DNA from: an uncultured Lachnospiraceae bacterium
GTDB lineage: Bacteria > Bacillota > Clostridia > Lachnospirales > Lachnospiraceae
Reading direction: 5' to 3'
NCBI GenBank assembly: GCA_949948735.1
Contig: CATLGV010000010.1
Span: forward strand, 55,123 to 119,122
Length of the DNA stretch: 64,000 bases
Under the pieces are notes generated by a model that was not told the DNA's origin, did not search any database, and saw only the letters and a program-made list of their open reading frames with translations. Shown in pieces: positions 29,006-38,154 of this stretch. Both the position numbers and the translations under genes were made by a program. Positions within the stretch are counted from its first letter, which is position 1; every line of letters starts with the position of its first letter.

Positions 29006-30793
29006 ATGGTCATGGATAGAATACAACTGGTCAGGACCGGCAGACAGTTTCCGGCAAATCTGTATAATAAGCTGGAGGAAAAGCTCAGGGGCAGAAACGC
29101 GCAGGGAAGCGCCGCGCAGTCGGCGGATGAAAATCCCGGGAGCGCCCCCGCGGAGGACCGGAGCCGAATCAAATGCCCCAAATGCGGCAAAATGGTAGAC
29201 CGCGGCAGGGTGGTAAAAAAGAAGTATATCTGCTATGAATGCGGCGGCTATTTCCGGGTAAAGACAAACAACCGGATTCGCATGGTGGCGGATTACAGGA
29301 CCTTTGAGCCGTGGTTTGAGGATATGGCGGTCAGCAATCCGCTGGCGTATGAGGGATATGAGGAGAAGCTTGCGGCCGCACGGGAGAAAACCGGGCTGAA
29401 TGAGGCCGTGACAGTAGGGCGCTGCAAGGTCTTCGGTGAGGACATGGTTCTGGGCATATGCGATTCGCGTTTTATGATGGCGAGCATGGGTCATGTAGTC
29501 GGAGAAAAGATTACAAGGGCCATAGAGCGGGCGACAGAGCTGGGGCTTCCGGTGTTTTTGTTCTGCTGCTCCGGCGGGGCCAGAATGCAGGAGGGGATTG
29601 TATCGCTGATGCAGATGGCAAAGACCTCGGCCGCCATCAAGCGTCACGGCGACGCGGGACTGCTGTACTGTACGATTCTGACAGACCCGACAACTGGCGG
29701 CGTTACGGCAAGCTTTGCCATGCTCGGGGACGTTATTATGGCGGAGCCGGGGGCGCTGATTGGCTTTGCGGGGCCGCGCGTTATCAAGCAGACGATTGGG
29801 CAGGAGCTTCCGGAGGGCTTTCAGACGGCGGAATTTTTGCTGGAGCACGGCTTTATAGACGGCATTGTACTGCGGGAGAACCTTAAGAAGACGATTCAAT
29901 TCCTGATTAAGGCGCATCAGCGCAGAGCGTCCTGCGCGGATTTCTGCGAGGACCGGGGCGTTCACTTTGAACTGAGCGAGGCCTTAAAGGAACAGGCGTG
30001 GCGCGCACAGCCGCGCAGCGCGTGGGAAAAGGTCAAAACGGTGCGTCAGGTGGGGCGTCCCGCCGCAACGGATTATATGGACTATATCTTTGACATCTTT
30101 GTCGAGGCGCACGGGGACAGAGGCTTCAGCGACGACAAGGCTGTTATCGGCGGGATTGCGTTTCTGGAGGGCCAGCCGGTGACGGTTATCGCGGATTTGA
30201 AGGGAAAGGACATCAGGGAGTGCCAGGAAAGGAACTTCGGGATGCCGCTGCCGGAGGGCTACCGGAAGGCGCTGCGCCTGATGAAGCAGGCGGAAAAGTT
30301 CAACCGTCCCGTGATAAGCTTCGTCAATACCTCAGGCGCGTTCTGCGGCATTGAGGCGGAGGAGCGCGGACAGGGAGAGGCGATTGCGCGCAACCTGCTG
30401 GAGATGTCCGGTTTAAAGGTGCCCGTGCTCTGCATTTTGATCGGCGAGGGCGGCAGCGGCGGCGCGCTTGCTACCGCGGTAGGAAACGAGGTGTGGATGA
30501 TGGAGAACGCTACCTATTCGATTCTGTCTCCGGAGGGCTTTGCGTCTATTCTGTGGAAGGACGCGAGCCGTGCGCAGGAGGCAAGCGAGGTAATGAACAT
30601 CACCGCGCAGGATCTGAAGCGCCTCGGCGTTATCGAGCGCATTGTGCCCGAATTTGGCGGCGCGGACAATAAGACGGCAGAGGCGATTGCCGGCTATATG
30701 AAGGAGCATATCAAGGAATTTCTGGAAAAGTATAAAGGAAAAAGCGGCGGGGAAATTGCGCAGGAGCGCTATGAGCGGTTTCGTGCCTTTTAG
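29006..30793 (+). CDS. accDA: Fused acetyl-CoA carboxylase carboxyltransferase (AccD-AccA)
   Basis: 595 residues in one uninterrupted frame. Residues 1-300 are AccD (beta): zinc ribbon Cys57, Cys60, Cys76, Cys79, then [20 protein letters not shown] and [11 protein letters not shown]. Residues about 320-595 are AccA (alpha): the [16 protein letters not shown] block, [20 protein letters not shown] and [13 protein letters not shown]. The ATG at 29006 has AGGAG upstream. The bacterial enzyme is normally two polypeptides, so this is a gene fusion. It transfers CO2 from carboxybiotin to acetyl-CoA. No frameshift or repeated segment marks the joint. Confidence 0.95.
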   Translation: MVMDRIQLVRTGRQFPANLYNKLEEKLRGRNAQGSAAQSADENPGSAPAEDRSRIKCPKCGKMVDRGRVVKKKYICYECGGYFRVKTNNRIRMVADYRTFEPWFEDMAVSNPLAYEGYEEKLAAAREKTGLNEAVTVGRCKVFGEDMVLGICDSRFMMASMGHVVGEKITRAIERATELGLPVFLFCCSGGARMQEGIVSLMQMAKTSAAIKRHGDAGLLYCTILTDPTTGGVTASFAMLGDVIMAEPGALIGFAGPRVIKQTIGQELPEGFQTAEFLLEHGFIDGIVLRENLKKTIQFLIKAHQRRASCADFCEDRGVHFELSEALKEQAWRAQPRSAWEKVKTVRQVGRPAATDYMDYIFDIFVEAHGDRGFSDDKAVIGGIAFLEGQPVTVIADLKGKDIRECQERNFGMPLPEGYRKALRLMKQAEKFNRPVISFVNTSGAFCGIEAEERGQGEAIARNLLEMSGLKVPVLCILIGEGGSGGALATAVGNEVWMMENATYSILSPEGFASILWKDASRAQEASEVMNITAQDLKRLGVIERIVPEFGGADNKTAEAIAGYMKEHIKEFLEKYKGKSGGEIAQERYERFRAF

Positions 30794-30850
30794 GGAGGCG
30801 TTCAAGAGAGCGCCGCTTCTCTGAAGGAGCCGGCAGAAGGTGAAGAGAAT

Positions 30851-31888
30851 ATGAAAATAAATGAATTGACAATCGGAAACCTCCGCGCGCGGATTCCCGT
30901 TATACAGGGCGGTATGGGGGTCGGTGTAAGCCTGTCGGGACTTGCGGGCGCAGTGGCGGCAGCAGGCGGCGTCGGCGTGATCTCGACTGCGCAGATAGGC
31001 TACCGGGAGCCGGACTTTGACAGCGATCCCATTGCGTGTAACCTCAGGGCCATCCGGAAGGAAATCGCGCGTGCAAGGGCGCTTGCCGGGGGCGGAATCA
31101 TCGGAGTGAACATCATGGTGGCTACGAAGAAATACGAGGAGTATGTGAAGGCGGCCGTCTCCGCGGGAATAGACCTGATTATCTCGGGTGCGGGACTCCC
31201 GATGACGCTGCCGGAATTTTCAGGGGAAGCCAAAATCGCGCCGATTGTTTCAAGCAGAAAATCCCTGGGGGTGATTGCCAGGTATTGGATGAAAAAATAC
31301 CGCAGAAGACCCGACCTTGTTGTGATAGAGGGACCCGAGGCCGGCGGGCATTTGGGATTTAGCCGGGAGGAAATCGAGGCGTACACGGTGTCAAAAACCA
31401 AAGATTACGACGAAGAGGTCCATTCGATTATTGAACTGGCGCAGGAGCTGGAGACGCCGGCAGTGGTGGCCGGCGGCGTATACACTCGTGCGGACATGGA
31501 GCATTATCTTGCGATGGGCGCAAGGGGTGTACAGATGGCGACGCGATTTGTAACCACAAAGGAATGCGATGCCTCCGACGCCTATAAGCAGGCATATATC
31601 GATGCGCGCAGGGAGGACATTGTCCTTGTGAAAAGTCCTGTCGGTATGCCGGGGCGCGCGATACACAATGCCTTTCTGGATAAGGTGGCGGCGGGGGATC
31701 GGTTTATGAGAGGCTGCAGGCAGTGCGTCAGCACCTGCGACCCGGCGACAACGCCCTATTGTATTACGGAGGCATTGATAAACGCGGTAAAGGGGCGGCT
31801 TGACGAGGGACTTATTTTCTGCGGCAGTAATGCCTTCCGGGCGGATAAAATCGAGACGGTGGCGGATATAATGGAGGAATTTTCATAA
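30851..31888 (+). CDS. FabK/nitronate monooxygenase-family flavoprotein
   Basis: 345 residues, TIM barrel with FMN motifs: IPVIQGGMGVGVSLSGLAGA, EGPEAGGHLG, VVAGGVYTRADM and GVQMATRFVTT. A C-terminal Cys-rich stretch CRQCVSTCDP...YC is unlike FabK of this operon. Members act as nitronate monooxygenases or enoyl reductases. Its place between accDA and fabH suggests a fatty-acid role, perhaps a second reductase for unsaturated chains; that is inference. It overlaps fabH by one base (TAATG). Confidence 0.82.
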   Translation: MKINELTIGNLRARIPVIQGGMGVGVSLSGLAGAVAAAGGVGVISTAQIGYREPDFDSDPIACNLRAIRKEIARARALAGGGIIGVNIMVATKKYEEYVKAAVSAGIDLIISGAGLPMTLPEFSGEAKIAPIVSSRKSLGVIARYWMKKYRRRPDLVVIEGPEAGGHLGFSREEIEAYTVSKTKDYDEEVHSIIELAQELETPAVVAGGVYTRADMEHYLAMGARGVQMATRFVTTKECDASDAYKQAYIDARREDIVLVKSPVGMPGRAIHNAFLDKVAAGDRFMRGCRQCVSTCDPATTPYCITEALINAVKGRLDEGLIFCGSNAFRADKIETVADIMEEFS

Positions 31889-32883
31889 TGACGATCAAGA
31901 TTAGCGGAACCGGGAGCGCACTGCCGGAAAAAACCGTGACGAATTTCGATATGGAAAAGCTTGTGGAGACCTCTGACGAGTGGATAAGGGAAAGAACCGG
32001 TATTGCACAGCGCAGGATTTCCACCGGGGATACGGTGTCGACGCTGGCGGCGGCCGCCTGTCAGAGCGCGCTTGAGGACGCCGGCGTGTCGGCGCAGGAC
32101 GTTGATTTGATTCTGGTGGCGACCTGCTCGCCGGAGCTGCTCCTGCCGTGCTGTGCGTGTCAGGTACAGAGCGCGCTCGGGGCGGATAGGGCGGTGGCGT
32201 TTGACTTAAACGCGGCCTGCTCCGGCTTCCTGTTTGCACTGAATACGGCCTGTGCGTATCTGAATGCGGGGCTGTACCGGAACGCGCTTATAGTGGGGAG
32301 CGAGGTGCTGTCAAAGCTGATAGACTGGAGCGATCGGAGCACCTGCGTACTTTTCGGCGACGGTGCGGGCGCGGCCTATATTGAAAGAACGGAGGACAGA
32401 GTCTGTGAAAACGGGCGCCGCGTCGGTATAGAGAGTGTCGTGCAGGGCAGCGACGGTGCGAAGGGCATGGTGCTTTCCTGCGGCGAGCGGGCGGTAGCCA
32501 ATCCGTTTATCCGGCAGGAGGAAGCGGTTTGGCCGTATGTGCGGATGGACGGGCAGGAGGTCTATAAGTTTGCCACAAGGCAGGTGCCCCGCTGTATTCA
32601 GGAGGCGCTGGAAATGGCCGGACGGACTGCGGAGGATGTAGATCTGTTCGTATTGCATCAGGCCAATGTGAGAATAATAGAAGCGGTGGCAAAGCGGTTG
32701 AAGGCGGATATTTCCAGATTCCCGATGAATCTGAGCCGGGTGGGCAATATGTCCTCAGCGACGATACCGGTCCTGCTGGATGAGCTCAACCGCGGCGGCA
32801 GAATAAAAAAAGGCGACCGCATAGTGCTTTCGGGCTTTGGCGCGGGGCTTACCTACGGCGCCAGCGTGATGGTCTGGGGATAG
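31888..32883 (+). CDS. fabH: 3-oxoacyl-ACP synthase III
   Basis: 331 residues. Catalytic Cys in DLNAACSGFLFAL (about 111), His in VLHQANVRIIEAV and Asn in VGNMSSATIPVLL, the Cys-His-Asn triad of FabH. N-terminal ISGTGSALPEKTVTN and TSDEWIRERTGI are also typical. Starts fatty acid synthesis by condensing acyl-CoA with malonyl-ACP. Placed near the end of the operon and next to the regulator. Confidence 0.96.
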   Translation: MTIKISGTGSALPEKTVTNFDMEKLVETSDEWIRERTGIAQRRISTGDTVSTLAAAACQSALEDAGVSAQDVDLILVATCSPELLLPCCACQVQSALGADRAVAFDLNAACSGFLFALNTACAYLNAGLYRNALIVGSEVLSKLIDWSDRSTCVLFGDGAGAAYIERTEDRVCENGRRVGIESVVQGSDGAKGMVLSCGERAVANPFIRQEEAVWPYVRMDGQEVYKFATRQVPRCIQEALEMAGRTAEDVDLFVLHQANVRIIEAVAKRLKADISRFPMNLSRVGNMSSATIPVLLDELNRGGRIKKGDRIVLSGFGAGLTYGASVMVWG

Positions 32884-32892
32884 TGAGAGGGC

Positions 32893-33366
32893 GTGATTAG
32901 GCAAATGGAAAGAAGCACAAACAGAACGTTAAACGAGATGCTGGTAAAGCTTTTTAACAATGTCATGGACATTGAGGAGAAGGCTGTTATCACGGGGCAG
33001 TTTAAGGATATTACAAACAACGATATGCACATTATCGAGGCAATCGGAATCAATGCCGACGAGCCCAAAAGCATGTCCGCGATTGCCAGAAAGCTGTCCG
33101 TCACGGTCGGAACGCTTACGACAAATATGAACAGCCTGGAGAACAAGGGCTATATCGTGAGAGAGCGAAGCAGGACGGATAAACGTGTTGTTTTCGTGTT
33201 CCTGACAGAAAAGGGCAAAAAGGCCTTCTACCATCACAGAGATTTTCATAAGAATATGATCAAGTCCATTGTAAAGGATTTGGATGAAGATGAAATGAAG
33301 ATAATGATTAAATGTCTTTTGAATCTAAATGATTTCTTCAATAAGCTGGAAAATGAGCAGGATTAA
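32893..33366 (+). CDS. MarR-family regulator, FabT-like
   Basis: 157 residues if the GTG at 32893 is used, 153 from the ATG at 32905; neither has an ideally spaced ribosome site, and MERSTNRTLNEMLVKLFNNV fits the FabT family start better. Winged helix MSAIARKLSVTVGTLTTNMNSLE and wing ERSRTDKRVVFVFLTEKG. Ten bases after fabH. Streptococcal FabT represses fab genes with acyl-ACP as co-repressor; the three dyads at the head of this operon match its site. The stop lies in a terminator shared with the convergent gene. Confidence 0.85.
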   Translation: MIRQMERSTNRTLNEMLVKLFNNVMDIEEKAVITGQFKDITNNDMHIIEAIGINADEPKSMSAIARKLSVTVGTLTTNMNSLENKGYIVRERSRTDKRVVFVFLTEKGKKAFYHHRDFHKNMIKSIVKDLDEDEMKIMIKCLLNLNDFFNKLENEQD

Positions 33367-33381
33367 CACCTGCTCATTTTT
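33351..33381. terminator. Bidirectional terminator across two convergent stop codons
   Basis: AAATGAGCAGG (33351-33361) pairs with CCTGCTCATTT (33369-33379), with T or A runs on both sides. The stop codons of the MarR gene and the diguanylate cyclase both lie in the stem-loop and overlap by 4 bp. Confidence 0.9.
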
Positions 33382-35048
33382 AAGAATTTCTTGTTTTCGT
33401 ACATCAGCGAATCCGCCTCTTCCATCGCTTCGCTTAAGGATTTATTTCCCTTGATTAACGTATAACCGTGCGCAACCTGTATCCGGAAGCCGAGATCAGG
33501 CTCCTTGTTCTTCTCTTCACAGTACGCGCTCAACGCTTCGATGCCGGCCTTGTAGGTGCTGTCGGGGTCGTAGCTGAAGATAACGGTGAGGAACTCGTCG
33601 CCGCCCATCCGGTAGGTGTGGGCGCTCTCGGGAAAAGCCCTTTTGAGCCCCTCCGAGACGGAGCATATGAGCTGGTCGCCCTTTTCATGCCCCAGGGTAT
33701 CGTTGACCTTTTTGAGGTTATTGACGTCAAACTGTATGATTCCGAGCGGGGAAAAGCTGTCGATTAAGTGTTCGTAATCCGGCTTATGCTCATTAAACGC
33801 GGTGCGGTTAAACAGCTCTGTCAAGTGGTCGGTCAACGCCAGATCATGCAGCATATCCGCCTTCATGCTCTTTGTAAAGGTGTTCGCGATTTGGTTGAGC
33901 TGATAAATAATCAGACACGACAGGAAGGACAAAATCGCGATGCGGGCGTACAGGGAAAAGCTTCCGTAGCTGCCGTTTCTGTATTTGATCACCGCCGATG
34001 CGACGCATATTGCCAGGATTCCGGATAAAATCAGGATAACCGAGGTGCTGCTGCCCGGATTGGCCAGATCCTCCGCATAGCTCAGCATGAGCTTGACGAC
34101 AATCGGTATCAGCAGGAACAGCAGAATATGCGTAAATACCAGAGAGTAGTGGAATTCGAGAATTCCGGTTACATTCAGGACAGATATGATAATCGCGTTA
34201 ATGCCGCTGACAATCGTGTACAGGTGTGAAACGGACTGCATTTTGCCCTTCAGACGATAGCTTGCAAGAAGTCCGAAGGCGAGGGGCGTAACGGCCAGAG
34301 AGAAGTAACCGATCAAATGGAATACCTCCGAATGCCCGAAGAAAAACTGCCATAACAGCGTTTCCGTGCCCGACCACTGCGAGGAGAAAAAGGTAGCGCA
34401 GCCCAGATACAGCAGATCCTTGCCGACCTTTTTGGCGCGCAGCCGCAGATAGGCGTACAGGACAATCAGCACGAAGCCAATGAGCTGCATAAAGGTGTTG
34501 ACAATAAAGCCGGGCACGCGCGATGTGGTAATCTTGCGCGATACGGCGTCGGAGCTGCCGATATAAATATTATCGATAAGACCGTTGGAATCATAAAAGC
34601 TTGCGGTAACCTCCAGGCAAAGCTCGACCGGCTTGTCGGAGGAATCCAGAGAGAGCCTGTGCCAGCGGCTGCCCGGAGACAGTCCGTACATTGCGGCAAG
34701 CTCCATATCGTCCTCGTGGACAAGCTGTCCGTCTACATATACATTTGCGAAGCAGTTGCGGCAGCGGAAGATCAGCGCCGTGTCGATGCCCTCGGGAGTG
34801 ACCGTATGATAGATGCGCTGTGAAACCAGCCCGTCCTTTGTTGTCGCGTCAAAGTCGCCCAGTGAGAATTTTTTCCCGTTCTCGTCCACCCATCCCTTTT
34901 CCAGGCTCTGCAGATAATCGGGTGCAGGCATGAAAATAAAAAGCTTATAAAAGATTGCGGCAAAGGAAAAAAGCAGTACCAACAGAAAGGCAATTCTTGC
35001 CAGAAGAATCTCGATTGTCTGAAAAAGTTTGTTTGCGTTCAGGTTCAT
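33363..35048 (-). CDS. Membrane GGDEF protein (diguanylate cyclase)
   Basis: 561 residues. One N-terminal membrane segment (about 15-38), an extracellular beta-rich region (about 45-185, 7TMR-DISM-like), then about seven membrane helices (190-390) and a C-terminal GGDEF domain (about 400-561) with RMGGDEFL at about 479-486 and FDVNNLKKVND. The inhibitory RxxD site normally just before GGDEF is absent (residues there are FPES). It should make cyclic di-GMP in response to an external signal; no EAL or HD-GYP partner lies in the window. Confidence 0.9.
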   Translation of the reverse strand: MNLNANKLFQTIEILLARIAFLLVLLFSFAAIFYKLFIFMPAPDYLQSLEKGWVDENGKKFSLGDFDATTKDGLVSQRIYHTVTPEGIDTALIFRCRNCFANVYVDGQLVHEDDMELAAMYGLSPGSRWHRLSLDSSDKPVELCLEVTASFYDSNGLIDNIYIGSSDAVSRKITTSRVPGFIVNTFMQLIGFVLIVLYAYLRLRAKKVGKDLLYLGCATFFSSQWSGTETLLWQFFFGHSEVFHLIGYFSLAVTPLAFGLLASYRLKGKMQSVSHLYTIVSGINAIIISVLNVTGILEFHYSLVFTHILLFLLIPIVVKLMLSYAEDLANPGSSTSVILILSGILAICVASAVIKYRNGSYGSFSLYARIAILSFLSCLIIYQLNQIANTFTKSMKADMLHDLALTDHLTELFNRTAFNEHKPDYEHLIDSFSPLGIIQFDVNNLKKVNDTLGHEKGDQLICSVSEGLKRAFPESAHTYRMGGDEFLTVIFSYDPDSTYKAGIEALSAYCEEKNKEPDLGFRIQVAHGYTLIKGNKSLSEAMEEADSLMYENKKFLKMSRC

Positions 35049-35334
35049 TTATAACATCTGCCTTTATATAATATCTCTTGTTTTAGAATAAAACTGGAAT
35101 CCTTCCACTCTATATGATAAAATATAATAAGAAATAATCCAAGCTCCAAACATATGTTTGAATAGCTTTGCACAAAGTTTTTTTCTCTGAGGCGGCGATT
35201 CTTGACGAAAAGATGCATAAAGGTGCAGCAATGTGCAAAGCTTATTGGATTTCTGTGGAGATGATGCGGGGATAACGCCCGCGCATGCGTTCGGAGAAAT
35301 ACGGAGGAGCTGTTGTGACAGGGAGGGAATGGCA

Positions 35335-35838
35335 ATGGTAGGCGAATTACAGGATGTGGTTGTCGTTGGGATGGGCGATTATGAGCTGTCTCAGGGAACG
35401 CGGCAGCTGATGACCAGAGATCTTGGCTCCTGCGTCGGGGTTGCGATTCGGGATCCGCATATCGGGCTTGGCGGGCTGCTGCATGTCATGCTTCCGAATT
35501 ACATGCAGCATGATCCGCTGGGAGCCGCACAGAGGACGCGGTACGCGGATATCGGCATAGAGGAGATGGTAGGGCGGTTGATTATCCGGGGAGCCGACAA
35601 GACCAGGCTGGAGGCAAAAATCGCAGGAGCGGCGCACATGATAAAGCTTGGGGATACGCCGGAGAGCAGGGATATTTCCTCGAGAAATCTTGCGGCGGTA
35701 CGCAAAAAGCTTGCGGAAATGCATATTCCGATTCTCGCGGCCGAGGTGGGCGGCGCTTATCCCAGGACGGTATATTACGAACCGGCCAGCGGGCTGCTGC
35801 GGGTACATACAAGCGGTATGGAGGAACGGATGCTGTAG
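35335..35838 (+). CDS. cheD: Chemoreceptor glutamine deamidase CheD
   Basis: 167 residues from the ATG at 35335, chosen because GGGAGGG lies eight bases upstream; the ATG two codons earlier is too close. Catalytic Thr27, Cys33 (LGSCVGVAIRD) and His50 (LLHVMLP) have the spacing of Thermotoga CheD (Thr21, Cys27, His44). It deamidates receptor glutamines and interacts with CheC. No other chemotaxis or flagellar gene is near. Confidence 0.93.
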   Translation: MVGELQDVVVVGMGDYELSQGTRQLMTRDLGSCVGVAIRDPHIGLGGLLHVMLPNYMQHDPLGAAQRTRYADIGIEEMVGRLIIRGADKTRLEAKIAGAAHMIKLGDTPESRDISSRNLAAVRKKLAEMHIPILAAEVGGAYPRTVYYEPASGLLRVHTSGMEERML

Positions 35839-35911
35839 CGCGGGCCCACACAGGAGTGGAAACGCACAGGCGGTAAGCCAAATCAATATAAAAAGAAAGG
35901 ATGGGTGCAAA

Positions 35912-36109
35912 ATGGGTAAGGACGGAGTGCAGGAGAATGAGATGGAGCTTTTGGAACGAAATATTATTAAGAACTATAACGAGCTGCTCAAGACGCTTCT
36001 CGAGGAGGGGGATATGGATACGCTTGAGCGGGTGATCACGGACGACGCGTACCGCAACAAGCTGATGCAGATGCACACCAGTAAGCTCAGGGATGTACAT
36101 GAGATATAG
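35912..36109 (+). CDS. Small acidic helical protein
   Basis: 65 residues, mostly helix (MELLERNIIKNYNELLKTLL), ending KLRDVHEI. AAAGG lies about 11 bases upstream. It follows cheD by 73 bp and may share the transcript. No family recognised. Confidence 0.6.
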   Translation: MGKDGVQENEMELLERNIIKNYNELLKTLLEEGDMDTLERVITDDAYRNKLMQMHTSKLRDVHEI

Positions 36110-36118
36110 GAAGAAGAT

Positions 36119-36158
36119 AAAAATCGGGCGCCGGCATATTTACAGGCCGGCGCCCGAT
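36119..36158 (-). terminator. Strong GC-rich hairpin, terminator for the minus strand
   Basis: ATCGGGCGCCGGC (36123-36135) pairs with GCCGGCGCCCGAT (36146-36158). On the minus strand the stem is followed by a T run (complement of AAAAA at 36119-36123), so it ends the PHP gene transcript. It lacks a T run on the plus strand. Confidence 0.82.
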
Positions 36159-36204
36159 GATAAAAGTCCTGCTTTGACCGGAGCGGTATGCGCCGCCGCG
36201 GGTT

Positions 36205-36975
36205 TCAGGACGCCTTTCTCAGCGCAAATTTTCTTTTGCGGCTGCGGTACACGCTTGCAAAGCGGTTGTATACCCAGAAGGATTCCACCAGAACATGATT
36301 GAGAAATCCCAGCCGCCCCTTGACGGTCTTCTGATAATAATATCCGCCGTAGCTCATTTCCTGTTTGTCCTTAACATGGCGAATCAAATCCGATTCCGTA
36401 TGAATCTCACCGTGAAAGCCGGTATAGGCGGTGCCGACGCAGTCCGCGTGATGGGAGTCGCTTCCGCCAAAAATGGCCAGATCATACTGCAGGGCAAGCT
36501 GCCTGGCGGCGGCGTTGGACTCGGGAGACTCGCAGGCGTTAAAGCCCTCAAGGAAATCAAAATTTGCCATAAGGTCAGGATGGCGCTTGTAAACGCGCGT
36601 GCGGGAGATGCTCAGGTGGCGCTCGCCGCAGGGATGCGCAGGTCCCAGTATGCCGCCGTGCCTGTGGACAATGTCCTGCAGAATCCGCACGGGAAGCCCG
36701 CGGCACTCCAGAATGAGCAGCTTTACGTCCTCCGGCATAATCACCAGAATATGCCCGGCGTCAATCGTATCGTATTCTATTCCCTTCAGGACGACAAAAT
36801 CGTCCAGCGTTTCCTTTAAATGATCGCGGTATCTGCGAAAGCCGTTGTAGGAATCGTGATCTGTAACGAGCATGCCGTCAAAGCCTTTTTCCTTTAAAAG
36901 CTGTACATATTCGGCGATTGGTATCTTGCCGTCTAAGGAGCCTTCTCTGGTGTGACAGTGCATATCAAATTTCAT
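36205..36975 (-). CDS. PHP-domain metal-dependent phosphoesterase
   Basis: 256 residues from the ATG at 36975. Metal-binding motifs of the PHP superfamily: DMHCHTREGS near the start, LVTDHDSYNGF, LKGIEYDT, HGGILGPAHPCG and the late GGSDSHHADCVG. Related stand-alone PHP proteins include 3',5'-nucleoside bisphosphate phosphatases; the substrate here is unknown. Cytoplasmic. Confidence 0.88.
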   Translation of the reverse strand: MKFDMHCHTREGSLDGKIPIAEYVQLLKEKGFDGMLVTDHDSYNGFRRYRDHLKETLDDFVVLKGIEYDTIDAGHILVIMPEDVKLLILECRGLPVRILQDIVHRHGGILGPAHPCGERHLSISRTRVYKRHPDLMANFDFLEGFNACESPESNAAARQLALQYDLAIFGGSDSHHADCVGTAYTGFHGEIHTESDLIRHVKDKQEMSYGGYYYQKTVKGRLGFLNHVLVESFWVYNRFASVYRSRKRKFALRKAS

Positions 36976-36981
36976 AATCAA

Positions 36982-37354
36982 TAACCCCCGAACTCTAAGC
37001 TTTTCCCCAACAGTTAATATTTTACTTCATATTAAGAAAATAATCAAATATCAGTTTGTGGAAAAACAGCAAAATAATAGACAAAAAAAACAGGCTATAA
37101 TTGGTTAGTCTTACCTTATATAAAAGGAATATCCTAAAAGCTGAAGGATTTTCAAGGATTTTCTTAAGTTTTGATTAAGATTGATGAAGATTGCAAAAAT
37201 CCATAATGTAGAAGTTGACATTGCCAAAACCAAGTAATATAATACTGTACTTGAAAGAGAGGCAAATGTAAGGATTTCGGCCGGCGCACGGCCGATGCGG
37301 CTGATGTCTGCCAGGGGCAGCAAATGCCTGCGAACGCAGGCTGGGGGTATAAGT
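36982..37354 (+). promoter_or_regulatory. 373-bp gap: AT-rich region, strong promoter and structured leader
   Basis: The first 230 bp are AT-rich with repeated AAGGATTTTC. A near-consensus promoter follows: TTGACA (37215-37220), 17-bp spacer, TATAAT (37238-37243). The leader of about 105 nt can form three successive hairpins (CGGCC/GGCCG near 37279-37294, CTGCC/GGCAG near 37308-37320, GCCTGC/GCAGGC near 37326-37341) before the PAP2 gene. I see no known riboswitch consensus in it. Confidence 0.65.
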
Positions 37355-38056
37355 ATGAAAAAGAATTGTATGGAAATGGGCAGATGGGTTGTCCATATGG
37401 CGCGGGAATATACGTCGCTGGCCGTTATGGCAGTGTATGCGGTATTCTATTTAACGGCATTTTATTATTTGGAGCAGCGGAAGGTATCGTATTATGTTAT
37501 CAATTTCGAACTGGACAGATATATACCCTTCTGCGAGATCTTTGTAATCCCGTATTTCCTGTGGTTTGCGTATGTGGCGCTGACGGTCTGCTACCTGTGC
37601 GTCAGGGATAAGGGCGAAGGGGATAAGCTTGTGAAGTTTTTGATTGCGGGCATGACGATTTTTATTGTGATATCTGCAGTGTTCCCGAACGGCCATCATC
37701 TGCGGCCGACCTATTTCGAGCGGGATAATATCTTCATCGATATGATAAGAGGGCTTTATAAGGCGGATACGCCGACCAATGTGCTGCCCAGCATTCATGT
37801 GTATAACTCGGTTGCGGTTATGATTGCGGTATGGAGAAGCAGATGCTTTGCGGAGCATAAAGCCATAAAGGCCGGAATGCTTGGACTTGGCGTCAGCATT
37901 ATTTTTTCTACCGTATTGATCAAGCAGCATTCTACGATTGACGTTCTGCTGGCGTTGCTGCTTTCCGCACTGATGTATTCCATCTGCTACAGAAGCGTAT
38001 CTGTCAGCGAGAAAAGCGGCGAGCTGCGGGAGAGCAGAATAAAGACGTCGCGATAA
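37355..38056 (+). CDS. PAP2-like membrane phosphatase
   Basis: 233 residues, about six membrane segments. The PAP2 signature appears as VLPSIHVYNSVAV (about 147-160) and STVLIKQHSTIDVLLAL (about 188-204), the latter giving the catalytic His and Asp. The usual KX6RP motif is replaced by NGHHLRP, as in the AUR1/inositol-phosphoceramide branch. Likely acts on a lipid phosphate at the membrane surface; the substrate is unknown. The start at 37355 follows GGGGG by ten bases. Confidence 0.82.
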   Translation: MKKNCMEMGRWVVHMAREYTSLAVMAVYAVFYLTAFYYLEQRKVSYYVINFELDRYIPFCEIFVIPYFLWFAYVALTVCYLCVRDKGEGDKLVKFLIAGMTIFIVISAVFPNGHHLRPTYFERDNIFIDMIRGLYKADTPTNVLPSIHVYNSVAVMIAVWRSRCFAEHKAIKAGMLGLGVSIIFSTVLIKQHSTIDVLLALLLSALMYSICYRSVSVSEKSGELRESRIKTSR

Positions 38057-38075
38057 AGACCGGATGAAAATAAAG

Positions 38076-38116
38076 AACCCCGTAAAGCGTTGCAGAACGC
38101 TTCCGCGGGGTTTTTT
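38076..38116 (+). terminator. Intrinsic terminator
   Basis: AACCCCG pairs with CGGGGTT, with an inner AAGCGTT/AACGCTT stem, followed by TTTTTT. Ends the PAP2 transcript. Confidence 0.9.
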
Positions 38117-38154
38117 GCATGCAGGCCGTCAGGCCTGTAGTTTTTTATAGGATA

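Noticed and set aside
28568..29965. 465-codon minus-strand open frame opposite fabZ and accDA
   Set aside because: Shadow of GC-rich coding sequence on the other strand; no family resemblance, no ribosome site, and the plus-strand genes are certain.
36123..36158. Terminator for the cheD side (plus strand)
   Set aside because: The T run exists only on the minus strand, so it serves the PHP gene.
37255..37354. Possible GEMM (c-di-GMP) riboswitch before the PAP2 gene
   Set aside because: The conserved GCACGC, GGCAAACC and GACGCAAAGCC blocks are not present; only generic hairpins are seen.
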